A stretch of 60,593 nucleotides of DNA from an uncultured Afifella sp. Its GTDB lineage: Bacteria > Pseudomonadota > Alphaproteobacteria > Rhizobiales > Afifellaceae. Positions 34,654 through 48,667 of the stretch are shown one piece after another. The stretch spans positions 1 through 60,593 of the forward strand of contig CAMYKZ010000041.1 of assembly GCA_947259045.1 (NCBI GenBank), in the 5' to 3' direction. The position numbers and the translations under genes were made by a program. A model generated the notes under the pieces. That model was not told the DNA's origin. It was given only the letters and a program-made list of their open reading frames with translations, and did not search any database. How positions within the stretch are numbered: position 1 is the stretch's first letter; the number at the start of each line of letters is the position of its first letter.

Positions 34654-35589
34654 ATGACGGCAAACAGGCATGTTGCGGTTTTGATGGGCGGCTGGTCCTC
34701 CGAACGGGAGGTCAGCCTGTCGTCCGGTAATGCCTGTGCGAACGGCCTGGAAACGGCCGGCTATCAGGTAACGCGCGTCGATGTCGACCGGTCGATTGCC
34801 CAGGTGCTCGATAATTTGCGTCCCGATGTCGCTTTCAACGCCCTGCACGGGCCGTTTGGCGAAGACGGCACGATCCAGGGCGTCCTGGAGATCCTCAATA
34901 TTCCCTACACGCATTCCGGCGTGCTGGCCTCCGCGCTGGCTATGGACAAGGCGAAGGCAAAACAGATCGTCAAGGCAGCCGGTATTCCGGTCACCGAACA
35001 TATTCTGGCTGACAGGGCGGACGTTGCCAAGGCGCACATCATGCCGCCGCCCTATGTCATCAAACCTTTGTCAGAGGGATCGTCTCTGGGCGTGCTGATT
35101 GTTCCCGAAGGCCAGGCTTCGCCGCCGCAATCTCTGCTTGGCGATGCGTGGACCTTTACCGGTCCTGTGATGGTGGAGCGCTATATCCCCGGCCGCGAAC
35201 TGACCTGCGCGGTGATGGGCGCGCCGGGCGAGGAAGTGGCGCTGGAGGTGACGGAAATCGTTCCTGTCAGCTCGCGTTTCTACGATTATGAATCAAAGTA
35301 TGTCGAAGGCGGGTCAAAACACGTCCTTCCGGCAGAAATTTTACCTTTTGTTTACCAAAATATCCGCACCCTCTCACTTGAGGCGCATCGTGCAATCGGG
35401 TGCCGTGGAGTTTCCCGGTCAGACTTCCGTTTCGATGAAAATGGAACAGGGGATGTGGTCTGGCTTGAGGTCAATACGCAACCCGGCATGACGCCGACAT
35501 CTTTGGTGCCGGAACTGGCGGAACTCGCCGGGTATGATTTTCCGGCGCTGTTGAGCTGGATGGTGGAGGACGCATCGTGCGGGCGATGA
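34654..35589 (+). CDS. ddl: D-alanine--D-alanine ligase
   Basis: About 311 residues. ATP-grasp enzyme that makes D-Ala-D-Ala for MurF. '[20 protein letters not shown]' is the N-terminal signature, followed by '[20 protein letters not shown]' and '[19 protein letters not shown]'. The ATP and Mg-binding part has '[14 protein letters not shown]', '[16 protein letters not shown]' and '[18 protein letters not shown]'. ATG 34654 fits family starts, but TTG 34630 has the better-spaced GGAGA (6 bases), so the start is open. It overlaps ftsQ by 13 bp. Confidence 0.95.
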   Translation: MTANRHVAVLMGGWSSEREVSLSSGNACANGLETAGYQVTRVDVDRSIAQVLDNLRPDVAFNALHGPFGEDGTIQGVLEILNIPYTHSGVLASALAMDKAKAKQIVKAAGIPVTEHILADRADVAKAHIMPPPYVIKPLSEGSSLGVLIVPEGQASPPQSLLGDAWTFTGPVMVERYIPGRELTCAVMGAPGEEVALEVTEIVPVSSRFYDYESKYVEGGSKHVLPAEILPFVYQNIRTLSLEAHRAIGCRGVSRSDFRFDENGTGDVVWLEVNTQPGMTPTSLVPELAELAGYDFPALLSWMVEDASCGR

Positions 35590-36503
35590 TACGGCAGGGG
35601 CAGAAACTGGTGAACAAGGCAAGGGGCCTGGCGGCTTTTGCCGGGTCCGTGCCTGCCATTGTCGCTGAGCGCCTGCCGCGGAGGATGCGGCGGTCAATGG
35701 AGAAGATCGAACGCAGCCGGGTCAGTTCGATCGGCCTCTATACAATGATCGGGTTTTTTGCCGCCACGGGCGTCTACAGCATTGTCGCCGGCGGTTATCT
35801 GGACGGGCTTGGCGACCGGCTTCTGGTTCGTGCCGGTCTTGGTATTGAGAGTGTCGATATCACCGGCCAGGTGGAGACGCCTGAGCTGGCTGTTCTGGAG
35901 CGGCTTGAGCTGGACGGGACATCCTCGCTGCTGAGCTACGATGTGGCTGAGGCGCGCAGCCGGATTATCGGATTGCCGTGGGTCGGCGGCGCTTCGGTGC
36001 GCAAGCTTTATCCGGATGAACTGGTTGTCACCATCAACGAACGCAAGCCTTTTGCTTTATGGCAGCGTGGAAACGTTATTGTGCTGATCGATCGTCTTGG
36101 CACGCCGATTGTCGAATATTCCGATTCCCGGTTTGCCAGGCTGCCGCTGCTTGTCGGTTATGGCGCAGAACTGGTGGCGGGAGAATTTGTTGACCAGCTT
36201 CAGGCCTATCCGTCGCTTTCCGCGCGGACCAAGGCGTCCGTTTTCGTTTCCGGAAGACGCTGGAATCTGATTCTGGACAGCGGCGTCACAGTCAAGCTTC
36301 CTGAAAACAACGCTGCAGGCGCCCTTGAAATGCTTGTTCGCATCGATCGCGACGAGGGGCTCCTGGCGCGCAATGTCAGCGAGGTGGACCTGCGATTGGC
36401 CGACCGGATCATTGTTCGGATTGCAAACGGGTCGGAGACCGGGATCAGCGACGATGACCGGGTCGAAATTCGCCAGATTGCCCAGGCGGGAGACCGGACA
36501 TGA
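35577..36503 (+). CDS. ftsQ: cell division protein FtsQ
   Basis: Protein of 308 residues from GTG 35577. A basic cytoplasmic tail of about 50 residues precedes one membrane segment (about 51-73). The POTRA domain follows (from about 89: '[20 protein letters not shown]', '[20 protein letters not shown]', '[16 protein letters not shown]'), and then the FtsQ beta domain. It organises the FtsQLB complex of the divisome. It overlaps ddl by 13 bp and ftsA by 4 bp. Confidence 0.94.
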   Translation: MRAMIRQGQKLVNKARGLAAFAGSVPAIVAERLPRRMRRSMEKIERSRVSSIGLYTMIGFFAATGVYSIVAGGYLDGLGDRLLVRAGLGIESVDITGQVETPELAVLERLELDGTSSLLSYDVAEARSRIIGLPWVGGASVRKLYPDELVVTINERKPFALWQRGNVIVLIDRLGTPIVEYSDSRFARLPLLVGYGAELVAGEFVDQLQAYPSLSARTKASVFVSGRRWNLILDSGVTVKLPENNAAGALEMLVRIDRDEGLLARNVSEVDLRLADRIIVRIANGSETGISDDDRVEIRQIAQAGDRT

Positions 36504-37825
36504 GCGGATCCCGTGACATGAATGGCGTTTCCCGCATCAAGCCGCTCGGCGCCAAACGGTCGGCGATCGTCACCGTGCTGGATGTCGGCTCGACGAAAGT
36601 CTGCTGCATTATTGCCAGGCTGAAGCCGCGCGAGGGCGAAGCCTTGCGGCGCCGGACCCACTCCATCGAAGTGATCGGATTTGCGTCGACACGTTCGCGC
36701 GGCATCAAGTCCGGCGTGGTCGTCGACATGGACGAGGCGGAAAAGGCGATCCGGCTTGCCGTCGATGCGGCAGAGCGGATGGCTGAAGTCACCGTCGACA
36801 GTCTGATCGTCAATGTCAGCTGCGGCCGGTTGAAGAGCGAAGCCTATTCCGCCAGCGTCGGTCTGTCGGCCCCGGCTGTTCAGCCGGCTGACGTCCAGCG
36901 GGTGCTGGCCTCAGGCAGCGCGCATTCGGTGAACGACGGACGTATTGTCGTTCATTCCCTGCCGATCGGTTATGCGCTTGACGGCCATCATGGCATCGCC
37001 GATCCGTCCGGCATGATCGGCGCCATACTCGGTGTCGACATGCATGTTGTGACCGCCGACGAAGCGCAGGTGAGCAATCTGGAACTGGCGATCAACCGCT
37101 GCCATCTTGACGTCGAGACTGTGGTGGCAACGCCCTATGCGTCCGGGCTTGCGGCGATCGTCGATGACGAGGCGGAACTGGGTGTCGCCTGTTTCGACAT
37201 GGGCGGCGGCACCACGAGTCTGTCGATCTTTCATGAAGGGCGGTTTGTCTATGCCGCTTCGGTGCCGATCGGCGGTCAGCATGTGACAATGGATATTGCC
37301 CGCGGGCTTTCCACCAGGCTGGCCGATGCGGAACGTATCAAGGCACGCCACGGTTCAGCCCTGCCGTCGATTTCCGACGACAAGGATATTCTGACAATTC
37401 CGCCGGTGGGCGAAGATGAGCGCGATCTGCCCAACACCGTGCCGCGGGCAGCGCTGACCCGGATCATCCGGCCGCGCATTGAAGAAACCCTGGAGATGGC
37501 CCGCGACATGCTGGTCAAGTCCGGTTTTGCCGATCAGGTCGGCAAACGTGTCGTGTTGACCGGTGGTGCCAGTCAGTTGACCGGCCTGACGGAAACAGCC
37601 CGGCGCATTCTCGGGCGCAATGTCCGCCTCGGGCGTCCGCTTGGCATAGCGGGATTGCCTGAAGCAGCAAAAAATCCGGCCTATGCCGCTTCGGTCGGGC
37701 TGATCATTTATCCGCAGGTGGCGCGGATCGAACAATTCCAGGCCCGTAGTCCGGCGCGGTTGGGAATGACGGGGACGGACGGATATTTCTCCCGCATGGG
37801 GCGGTGGATCAAGGACAGCTTTTAA
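36500..37825 (+). CDS. ftsA: cell division protein FtsA
   Basis: Protein of 441 residues. An actin-like ATPase that tethers FtsZ to the membrane. It has the phosphate-binding loop '[16 protein letters not shown]' (about 30-45), the SHS2 (1C) region after '[20 protein letters not shown]', phosphate 2 '[19 protein letters not shown]' and '[14 protein letters not shown]'. It ends with the amphipathic membrane-targeting helix '[13 protein letters not shown]'. It overlaps ftsQ by 4 bp; ftsZ follows after 59 bp. Confidence 0.96.
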   Translation: MSGSRDMNGVSRIKPLGAKRSAIVTVLDVGSTKVCCIIARLKPREGEALRRRTHSIEVIGFASTRSRGIKSGVVVDMDEAEKAIRLAVDAAERMAEVTVDSLIVNVSCGRLKSEAYSASVGLSAPAVQPADVQRVLASGSAHSVNDGRIVVHSLPIGYALDGHHGIADPSGMIGAILGVDMHVVTADEAQVSNLELAINRCHLDVETVVATPYASGLAAIVDDEAELGVACFDMGGGTTSLSIFHEGRFVYAASVPIGGQHVTMDIARGLSTRLADAERIKARHGSALPSISDDKDILTIPPVGEDERDLPNTVPRAALTRIIRPRIEETLEMARDMLVKSGFADQVGKRVVLTGGASQLTGLTETARRILGRNVRLGRPLGIAGLPEAAKNPAYAASVGLIIYPQVARIEQFQARSPARLGMTGTDGYFSRMGRWIKDSF

Positions 37826-37884
37826 CAAGGCAACGAACAGACTGCAGGCGGGATGTGCCAGCACTCGGCGAAGAGGACAAAAAA

Positions 37885-39588
37885 ATGACTATCAATCTGC
37901 AACTGCCCGATATCAAGGAACTGAAGCCGAGAATCACCGTTTACGGTGTCGGCGGCGGCGGCTGTAATGCCGTCAACAACATGATCGAAGCCGGCCTTCA
38001 GGGGGTGGAATTCGTTGTCGCCAATACCGATGCCCAGGCGTTGACGATGTCCAAGGCCGATCGGTTGATCCAGATGGGCGTTGCGGTAACCGAGGGCCTT
38101 GGGGCCGGATCCCAGCCGGAAATCGGCCGTGCCGCTGCCGAAGAAACGATCGACGAGGTCAATGACCATCTGGCCGGCGCCCATATGGCTTTCATCACCG
38201 CCGGAATGGGTGGCGGCACGGGGACGGGAGCTGCACCGGTTGTCGCCAGAGCCGCCCGCGAAGCCGGTATCCTGACCGTTGGTGTCGTCACCAAGCCGTT
38301 CCAGTTCGAAGGCCAGCGGCGCATGCGGATCGCCGAGCAGGGTATTGAGGAACTGCAAAAGCATGTCGACACGCTGATCGTGATTCCCAACCAGAATTTG
38401 TTCCGGATCGCCAACGAAAAAACAACCTTCGCCGATGCATTCGCCATGGCGGATGAGGTTCTTTATTCCGGCGTCGCCTGCATTACCGATCTGATGGTCA
38501 AGGACGGACTGATCAACCTCGATTTTGCCGATGTCCGTTCAGTCATGCGCGAGATGGGCAAGGCGATGATGGGAACCGGCGAAGCATCCGGCGACAAGCG
38601 CGCCGTCGAGGCCGCAGAGGCAGCGATTTCCAATCCGCTTCTCGATGATGTGTCCATGCGCGGCGCGCAGGGCCTGCTGATCTCCATCACCGGCGGCAAG
38701 GACATGACATTGTTTGAGGTCGATGAAGCCGCAAGCCGTGTCCGTGAGGAAGTCGACAGCGAAGCCAACATCATCTTCGGCGCTACATTCGATGAGCGGC
38801 TGGAAGGAACAATTCGGGTTTCAGTCGTTGCTACCGGTATCGATGCGGAACTGACCAGGACAGAGGAATTACCGCCGCAACAGCAGATGGCGGCATTGAC
38901 CCAGCGGCTGAAGAATGTCGGCCAGCCGCCGCAAACACGCCCGTCACCAGGCGCTCAGCCGGCGGTCGCAGAAGCGCTTGAGGACGAATTGATATTGCCG
39001 CAGATCGCCGCGGCTGAGGCCGCCCGTGCGGCTCAAAACGCGCCTGCCGATCCGGGCGTTCGCATTGGTCCGTTCCGTCCCGACCCATCCCTCGTTGCCG
39101 CCCAGCGCGAACCGGCGGGCGAATATGACATGCCGGTGTATGACGACAGTCCTGCTGCAGACAGCGGGCCCTTCATTCCACCGGTTGCCGAACGTCCGGG
39201 CGATGCACAGCCGCGGATGCCGAAGGTTGAGGATTTTCCGGCCATCGCTCAACGCCAGATGGCGGGGGCCGGGGACCCTGTTGCAGCCGAGGATGATCAT
39301 CGCCCGCGTGGACTTCTTGCGCGGCTGGCGCAGGGGCTTGGAAAACGCGATGACGAGACCAGCGAGGTCGTTGTTCCGTCAGGGACGGGTGCACGGCCGA
39401 TGCGCATGGAAGTCGCTCCGCGCGCCGGCGATCCGATCGACCGTGTCGCCGCGCCGCAGCCTCGTCGTATCGGTGACACGGTCAATCCATCAGGGTCGCT
39501 GGATCCGCACGGCCGGGCCGGCACCGACTCAGTCCAGGATGATGACCAGTTGGAAATCCCGGCATTCTTGCGGCGGCAGTCGAGCTAA
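37885..39588 (+). CDS. ftsZ: cell division protein FtsZ
   Basis: About 567 residues from ATG 37885, preceded by AGAGGA; an upstream in-frame extension to 37804 runs into ftsA. It is a tubulin-like GTPase that forms the Z ring. The tubulin signature GGGTGTG is at 109-115, with '[20 protein letters not shown]' at the start and '[11 protein letters not shown]' in the T7 loop. The conserved core ends near residue 320. An Ala/Pro/Asp-rich linker of about 230 residues and the C-terminal peptide '[15 protein letters not shown]', which binds FtsA, follow. Such a long linker is typical of Hyphomicrobiales. A terminator follows. Confidence 0.97.
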   Translation: MTINLQLPDIKELKPRITVYGVGGGGCNAVNNMIEAGLQGVEFVVANTDAQALTMSKADRLIQMGVAVTEGLGAGSQPEIGRAAAEETIDEVNDHLAGAHMAFITAGMGGGTGTGAAPVVARAAREAGILTVGVVTKPFQFEGQRRMRIAEQGIEELQKHVDTLIVIPNQNLFRIANEKTTFADAFAMADEVLYSGVACITDLMVKDGLINLDFADVRSVMREMGKAMMGTGEASGDKRAVEAAEAAISNPLLDDVSMRGAQGLLISITGGKDMTLFEVDEAASRVREEVDSEANIIFGATFDERLEGTIRVSVVATGIDAELTRTEELPPQQQMAALTQRLKNVGQPPQTRPSPGAQPAVAEALEDELILPQIAAAEAARAAQNAPADPGVRIGPFRPDPSLVAAQREPAGEYDMPVYDDSPAADSGPFIPPVAERPGDAQPRMPKVEDFPAIAQRQMAGAGDPVAAEDDHRPRGLLARLAQGLGKRDDETSEVVVPSGTGARPMRMEVAPRAGDPIDRVAAPQPRRIGDTVNPSGSLDPHGRAGTDSVQDDDQLEIPAFLRRQSS

Positions 39589-39611
39589 TCCACGTCCGCA
39601 ATTTGTTATCG

Positions 39612-39649
39612 ATGATCCCAGTGTGCTAATGTACACTGGGATCATTTTT
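39612..39649 (+). terminator. rho-independent terminator after ftsZ
   Basis: A perfect 13 bp stem ATGATCCCAGTGT (39612-39624) and its complement (39633-39645), 8 nt loop, then a T run (39645-39649). It closes the dcw transcription unit 24 bp after the ftsZ stop and separates it from lpxC. Confidence 0.9.
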
Positions 39650-39850
39650 ATGTAAGTCATTGAAAATGTGGAAAATTAACAGAGTGTAAAAAAACGTTTT
39701 CCCGTAACAAAGGGTAAGAAACCTTGATTGGCGGCATTGCGGACGTCCGGGTATAAAACCGTCATTGGGCAATCCAATTGAAACTGTTGATCAGATCGGA
39801 TCGCTGGTTTCACGAGGGGCGGCAAAACCACAGACGGGGGCCTTAGAGCC

Positions 39851-40813
39851 ATGAGTTTACGCGTTGAATACGCGCAGAAGACGTTGCGGGACCGTGTTAC
39901 GCTGAACGGTATCGGCGTTCATAGCGGTAAGCCGGTGTCGATGTCATTGTGTCCGGCTGATGCCGGTACAGGCATTGTCTTTGTCCGCACGAACGTGCCC
40001 GGCGCTGCCGATGTCGAGATACCGGCTGTCGCAGCATCTGTCAGTGGTACGCAATTGTGTACGATCCTGGGTGATCCGACCGGCGCGTTTGTCGCGACGG
40101 TGGAACATCTTATGGCGGCGCTTTCGGCGCTGGGAGTTGATAACCTTTCAGTGGAAATTGACGGGCCGGAAGTTCCGGTCATGGACGGCAGTTCCGAAGC
40201 CTATGTCGATGTTATCGATGAAATCGGTCTGGAAGTTCAGAATGCAAAGCGGCGTTTCATCCGGGTGGTCAAGCCGATCCGGATTGAAGACGGCGGCGCG
40301 TTCGCGGAATTCCGTCCCTATGAGGGCCGGCGGTTCGATACGGTGATTGATTACGATTGCCCGATTATCGGCCGGCAGGAACTGGATATTGAACTGACTG
40401 CCTCGTCGTTCCGAAGGGACATCTGCCGGGCCAGGACGTTCGGTTATATGCGCGATGTGGAGCAGCTTTGGAAAGCCGGCTATGCACTCGGGTCGTCACT
40501 GGAGAATTCTGTTGTGATTGGCGACGAGGGTATCGTGAATCCTGAAGGCACCCGCTACCGGGATGAATTCGTTCGCCATAAATTGCTTGATGCGATTGGT
40601 GATCTGGCTTTGGCCGGCGCACCTATCCTGGGGCTCTACCGGTCTTACAAGGGCGGTCACCGGGTCAATGCGATGGCGCTTGCAGCCCTTTTGGCTGATA
40701 AATCCGCCTACAAGGTCGTTACCCTCGGTGACGAGCGCGTTGAACGCAGCGAACGGCAGGCTGATTTTCTTCCCGGGCTGGTCGCTGCTGCCTATGCTCC
40801 CGAACGGTCCTGA
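39851..40813 (+). CDS. lpxC: UDP-3-O-acyl-N-acetylglucosamine deacetylase LpxC
   Basis: Protein of 320 residues. Zinc-dependent committed step of lipid A synthesis. The zinc ligands are visible: His86 ('TVEHLMAAL'), His243 and Asp247 ('FVRHKLLDAIGDL'). The general acid-base His270 lies in 'YKGGHRVNAMAL'. 'LNGIGVHSGKPV' and 'EIDGPEVPVMDGSSEAYVDV' are also standard. It has its own leader of about 200 bp after the ftsZ terminator, so it is likely to be transcribed separately from dcw. Confidence 0.97.
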   Translation: MSLRVEYAQKTLRDRVTLNGIGVHSGKPVSMSLCPADAGTGIVFVRTNVPGAADVEIPAVAASVSGTQLCTILGDPTGAFVATVEHLMAALSALGVDNLSVEIDGPEVPVMDGSSEAYVDVIDEIGLEVQNAKRRFIRVVKPIRIEDGGAFAEFRPYEGRRFDTVIDYDCPIIGRQELDIELTASSFRRDICRARTFGYMRDVEQLWKAGYALGSSLENSVVIGDEGIVNPEGTRYRDEFVRHKLLDAIGDLALAGAPILGLYRSYKGGHRVNAMALAALLADKSAYKVVTLGDERVERSERQADFLPGLVAAAYAPERS

Positions 40814-40932
40814 CTACCGTCACAGCCTTGCCATGATTGCGTGATCTGGGACTATGTCGCCGTATGATCGGCTTTGCGTTTTACGCATTGTGGGCTTACA
40901 AGGCGATCCAAGGATGATTCAGGCGTATTTTC

Positions 40933-41793
40933 ATGAGTAGACGGTTCAATTTGAGTTTTCTTGCCGGACAATCGGCGAAATGCATTGCCGCCGGGCTTCT
41001 GTTGCTGTCGCTGGCAGGCTGCTCTTCGTTTCTCAAGAATTCGGAAACGGACGATTTTGTCGAGGCGGATCCGCCTGATCTTCTTTACAATCAGGGCCTG
41101 GCCTATCTCAATGCGGGCGATGTCGCCAATGCGAGCAAGAAATTCAAGGCGATCGACGAACAGCATCCCTATTCGGAATATGCCCGCCGTTCGATGATCA
41201 TGTCCGCCTATCTCAATTTCCGGCGCGGCCGCTATCCCGATACGATCAATGATGCGAAACGGTATGTGACGCTGTTTCCGGCCAGTGACGACGCGCCCTA
41301 TGCGCAATATCTGATCGGCGAATCCTATTTCAGGCAGATCCCGGATGTGACGCGCGATCAGAAGGCGTCCGCGCAGGCCATCCAGGCGATGAACCAGGTG
41401 ATCATCAATTACCCGGAATCGGAATATGCCAGCGACGCCCGCAAGAAGATCCAGATCGCCAGCGACCAGATCGCCGGCAAGGAAATGCAGGTCGGCCGGT
41501 ATTATCTGGAGCGGCGGGAATATCTGGCGGCGATCAACCGCTTCAAGACGGTGGTCAAGGAATATCAGACGACCCGTCATGTCGAAGAAGCCTTGCACCG
41601 TTTGACGGAAAGTTACCTGGCGTTGGGCATTGTGCCGGAAGCGCAAACGTCGGCTGCCGTGCTCGGTCATAATTTCCCGGACTCAAGCTGGTATCGTGAT
41701 TCTTACAGAATTTTGGGCAAAGGCGGGGTGGAACCGGTTGAAAATCGTGATTCCTGGATATCTCGCGCCTTTCGCACGGTCAGTGGAGCCTGA
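40933..41793 (+). CDS. bamD: outer membrane assembly lipoprotein BamD (ComL)
   Basis: Protein of 286 residues with a lipoprotein signal: hydrophobic segment, then lipobox 'SLAGC' with Cys30. Five TPR-like repeats follow, including 'PDLLYNQGLAYLNAGDVANA', 'EYARRSMIMSAYLNFRRGRY' and 'APYAQYLIGESYFRQI'. It is the essential partner of BamA in beta-barrel insertion. The order lpxC-bamD-recN-ligA is the standard alphaproteobacterial arrangement. recN begins 15 bp downstream. Confidence 0.95.
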   Translation: MSRRFNLSFLAGQSAKCIAAGLLLLSLAGCSSFLKNSETDDFVEADPPDLLYNQGLAYLNAGDVANASKKFKAIDEQHPYSEYARRSMIMSAYLNFRRGRYPDTINDAKRYVTLFPASDDAPYAQYLIGESYFRQIPDVTRDQKASAQAIQAMNQVIINYPESEYASDARKKIQIASDQIAGKEMQVGRYYLERREYLAAINRFKTVVKEYQTTRHVEEALHRLTESYLALGIVPEAQTSAAVLGHNFPDSSWYRDSYRILGKGGVEPVENRDSWISRAFRTVSGA

Positions 41794-41808
41794 TATTATC
41801 GGCCGGTC

Positions 41809-45614
<3,806 letters not shown>

Positions 45615-45693
45615 GTTCGACCGTCAGCTCAATTGATCCGATAGTTCACCAAAATCCACAGGACATGTCAGTAATCCTGACCTATAAGGTTGC

Positions 45694-46431
45694 ATGGCCA
45701 CTGACCAATCCGATTCAACCACGCGAAGGGTGCATTTCCGCAAGGGGATAACCGACATTTTTCCTGTCCTGGTCTCAGCGACGCCGTTCGGTCTGGTGTT
45801 CGGTGCGCTGGCGGCGGAAAAAGGCATTGCCTTTGACCAGATTATCACCATGAGCGCACTGATGTTTGCCGGCGCATCGCAAATGGTGGCGATTGAGCTG
45901 TGGGGCTTTCCGCCGCCGTTCTGGACCATCCTGTTCGCCGTCCTGGCCGTCAATTTCCGGCACATTCTCTACAGCGCGTCACTTGGCCGTAAAATGAAGG
46001 ACTGGCCGGTATCGAAGCGTTTCTTCGGCTTCGGGTTCATGGTGGACCCGATTTTCGCCCTGGCCGACGCTTCCTCGCCGACCCATGTGTCCGGCGCCTA
46101 TTATGCCGGTATGACGGTCGTGCTTTACCCGGCGTGGATCATCTCAACCGGAATCGGCGCCTTGTTCGGCAATCTGATCGAGAATCCGGAATTCTGGGGG
46201 CTTGATTTCATTCTGGCAGCCTATTTCACCGTCCTCGTTCTCAGCTTTCGGGCCCGGCCGAATGCGTTTGCTGTTGTTGTCGCAACGTCGTCCGTGGCTG
46301 TGCTCGCTTTTCTGACACTTGGGCCGCCATGGCATGTTGCAAGTGGCGGCATGGCCGGCGTTCTGACGGCGGCGGCCATTGCAAAACCTAAGCCGGCGAT
46401 CGTGGATTCCCAGGCGGAGGCCGGGCAATGA
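45694..46431 (+). CDS. AzlC-family branched-chain amino acid exporter, large subunit
   Basis: Protein of 245 residues with about seven membrane segments. AzlC motifs: 'ATPFGLVFGALAAEKGI', 'ALMFAGASQMVAIELWGF', 'LAVNFRHILYSASLGRKM' and 'GFGFMVDPIFALAD'. With AzlD it forms a branched-chain amino acid efflux system of the LIV-E family. It lies 79 bp after ligA and overlaps azlD by 4 bp. Confidence 0.9.
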   Translation: MATDQSDSTTRRVHFRKGITDIFPVLVSATPFGLVFGALAAEKGIAFDQIITMSALMFAGASQMVAIELWGFPPPFWTILFAVLAVNFRHILYSASLGRKMKDWPVSKRFFGFGFMVDPIFALADASSPTHVSGAYYAGMTVVLYPAWIISTGIGALFGNLIENPEFWGLDFILAAYFTVLVLSFRARPNAFAVVVATSSVAVLAFLTLGPPWHVASGGMAGVLTAAAIAKPKPAIVDSQAEAGQ

Positions 46432-46733
46432 GCGCGGATTTTCAGGCCTATCTGCTGATATTCGCCCTTGCGGCGGCAACCTATGCGACCCGGATCGGCG
46501 GCGATCTCGTCCTGTCCCGGTTCAAACGCATCAATCCGCGTGTCGAGGCGGCTCTGGATGCGGTCCCGATCGCCGTGATGACGGCAATTGTCGTGCCGAT
46601 GGCGCTGGTAACGGGTGTGGCGGAGACGGTCGCAGTCGGGGCGACGATATTGGCATCGCTGCGGTTCTCGGCAAATATCAGTATTCTTGCCGGCGTAGCG
46701 ACCGTAATCGTATTGCGCGCCGCTGGGCTCTAA
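46428..46733 (+). CDS. AzlD-family small subunit of amino acid exporter
   Basis: Protein of 101 residues with three or four membrane segments. 'FALAAATYATRIGGDLVLSR' and 'INPRVEAALDAVPIAVMTAI' are the AzlD pattern. The start overlaps azlC by 4 bp, and its TAA overlaps the stop of the convergent downstream gene by 4 bp. It is needed with AzlC for export of branched-chain amino acids or analogues. Confidence 0.87.
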   Translation: MSADFQAYLLIFALAAATYATRIGGDLVLSRFKRINPRVEAALDAVPIAVMTAIVVPMALVTGVAETVAVGATILASLRFSANISILAGVATVIVLRAAGL

Positions 46734-47557
46734 GCATGAAGCCTGCGACGGCGTTTGATAGCGAACAAACCGCCGAAAAGCAAAACGACCAGGGCGGCGG
46801 ACAATGAAATGAACGGCGGGGACAGGGGCGGAAAACGCTCAACAAGACTCAGTTTTTTGCCAAGCGTCAGGCGCTGCGCAGCGATCCTTTTATCCCAGTC
46901 GCCATCATAAGTATCCAGGGCGTAACCGAGCAATGCATAGGCCTTCGCCGGCCGACCCAACGTGTCCAGCGACCTGGCCAGTTCCAGGCTGATCAGCTGT
47001 TGCAGATGCGGGTTGGTATCGGCCTCGCGCATGGCCATGTAGCCGGCGAGCAGATGAACGGCATCGGCGTCACGCCCTGAATTTCGATATTGGCGGGCAA
47101 GATGGCGCACAAGGCCGGCCGACCGATCGCCTGACGGCCCGACATAACGGTCCCTGGAACTGTCATACTGAAAATACCGTGCCACACCATATTCCAGCAA
47201 CGGGATCAGATCGGGGTATTTCCGGTCGACATTCGGATATAGCGCGATCGCGGTGGCGGTGATTTCGTCATTATCGTTCTGGTAATCGCGGATCGCCTGG
47301 AAGAACGATCTGGCCTTCTGGCGGTCTGGAACCGATTTGTCCTGCCAGATTTCGTAGAGATTATCGATTGAACGGATTGGCAGCGATTCTGCTTCATCCC
47401 ACCATTCCGGCTGTCTGCAACAGTCCGGAAACGCCTGCATCGGAAGGCTCTTGTTGGGACTGACAAATTGCGCAAAATCGTACCCGGTCGCAGCCATTGA
47501 ACTGGTGGCGGTGAAAAGCAGCACGATCGATAATGCGCTCAAAAGTGTCCTGAACAT
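46730..47557 (-). CDS. exported helical-repeat protein with C-terminal membrane anchor, unknown function
   Basis: About 275 residues from ATG 47557 (MFRTLLSAL), which has GGAGG upstream; the frame extends to 47587. A signal peptide (1-23, 'SSMAA') is followed by 'FPDCCRQPEWWDEAESLPIR' with adjacent Cys and a helical region. That region looks TPR-like (about 130-220: 'LARQYRNSGRDADAVHLLAG', 'LARSLDTLGRPAKAYALLGY'). One membrane segment near the end (about 250-268) and a basic tail 'KRRRRLHA' complete it, so the bulk should be periplasmic. I do not recognise a named family. Confidence 0.7.
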   Translation of the reverse strand: MFRTLLSALSIVLLFTATSSMAATGYDFAQFVSPNKSLPMQAFPDCCRQPEWWDEAESLPIRSIDNLYEIWQDKSVPDRQKARSFFQAIRDYQNDNDEITATAIALYPNVDRKYPDLIPLLEYGVARYFQYDSSRDRYVGPSGDRSAGLVRHLARQYRNSGRDADAVHLLAGYMAMREADTNPHLQQLISLELARSLDTLGRPAKAYALLGYALDTYDGDWDKRIAAQRLTLGKKLSLVERFPPLSPPFISLSAALVVLLFGGLFAIKRRRRLHA

Positions 47558-47687
47558 GGTCTGGCCTCCGGTCCGTCTCGGACGCACCCTATGTTTTCGT
47601 GTTTAATATCGGGTGAACCGGGCTTGACTGGCGTACTCGAGTGCGGCTTGCTTGATGTCCACAGACCGCCAAGGGGCAGGGGATCCC

Positions 47688-48638
47688 ATGCCATCCGATG
47701 CCGCTCGACGCTCCATCATCATCGATACCGATCCGGGTCAGGACGACGCGGTCGCCATTCTTCTGGCGCTGGGCAGTCCCGAGCTTGACGTGCTGGGCAT
47801 CACCGCAGTCGCCGGCAATGTGCCGCTGCACCTGACGGAGAAAAACGCCCGCAAAATCTGCGAACTGGCCGGAAGACCTGATATTGCGGTTTATGCCGGC
47901 GCCGACCGGCCGATGGAGCGCGATCTGGTAACGGCGGAACATGTACACGGCAAGACCGGCCTCGATGGGCCGGATCTGCCGGAACCGGCAATGAAGCTGC
48001 AGGACCGGCATGCGGTCGATTTCATCGCCGAGACGATCATGTCGCGGCCGGCCGGCGAGGTCACGCTCTGCGCCCTCGGCCCGCTGACCAATATTGCCCT
48101 GGCGCTGCGCAAGGAGCCGGCGATCGCCGGCCGCATCCGCGAGCTTGTGATGATGGGCGGGGGCTGCTTTGAGGGCGGCAACGTGACGCCGACGGCGGAA
48201 TTCAATATCTATGTCGACCCGCAGGCGGCGCAACTGGTGCTTCGCTCAGGCATTCCGACAACGATCATGCCGCTCGATTGCACCCACAAGGCGCTGACGA
48301 GCGCGGAGCGGACCGCCGCCATTCGTGCGCTCGGCACACCGGTTGCACAAGCAACTGCGCAATTGCTGGATTTCTTTGAACGTTTCGATGAGGAAAAATA
48401 CGGCACCGACGGCGGCCCGCTGCACGATCCGACCGTCATTGCCTGGTTGCTGAAACCGGAGCTTTTCTCCGGCCGCACCGTCAACGTTGAAGTGGAGACC
48501 GGTTCGGAACTGACCATGGGCATGACGGTGGTCGACTGGTGGCGGGTGACCGAGCGCGAACCGAATGCGCTATTTGTTCGTGACATCGACGCGGATGGTT
48601 TCTTCAAGCTGCTAACGGAACGGCTTGCCGTGCTTTGA
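47688..48638 (+). CDS. inosine/uridine-preferring nucleoside hydrolase
   Basis: About 316 residues from ATG 47688, which has AGGGG upstream; the frame extends back to TTG 47652. The calcium-binding N-terminal motif 'DTDPGQDDAVA' starts at residue 13. 'LGITAVAGNVPLHLTEKNA', 'HVHGKTGLDGPDLPE', 'ALGPLTNIALAL', 'VMMGGGCFEGGNVTPTAEFN' and the late Asp in 'GPLHDPTVIAWLL' complete the active site. It releases ribose and free base from nucleosides in the cytoplasm. It is convergent with aminopeptidase P at 29 bp and has no pathway neighbours here. Confidence 0.94.
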   Translation: MPSDAARRSIIIDTDPGQDDAVAILLALGSPELDVLGITAVAGNVPLHLTEKNARKICELAGRPDIAVYAGADRPMERDLVTAEHVHGKTGLDGPDLPEPAMKLQDRHAVDFIAETIMSRPAGEVTLCALGPLTNIALALRKEPAIAGRIRELVMMGGGCFEGGNVTPTAEFNIYVDPQAAQLVLRSGIPTTIMPLDCTHKALTSAERTAAIRALGTPVAQATAQLLDFFERFDEEKYGTDGGPLHDPTVIAWLLKPELFSGRTVNVEVETGSELTMGMTVVDWWRVTEREPNALFVRDIDADGFFKLLTERLAVL

Positions 48639-48667
48639 ACGGCGGCGACGCGGCTGCCCTGTTTCGC

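Noticed and set aside
37804..37884. N-terminal extension of ftsZ
   Set aside because: It runs into the ftsA coding end; FtsZ proteins start close to the TINLQLPDI segment, and AGAGGA precedes ATG 37885.
39676..39690. Second CtrA-like site in the lpxC leader (TTAA-N7-TAAA)
   Set aside because: The right half does not match the consensus and the leader is AT-rich, so chance is likely.
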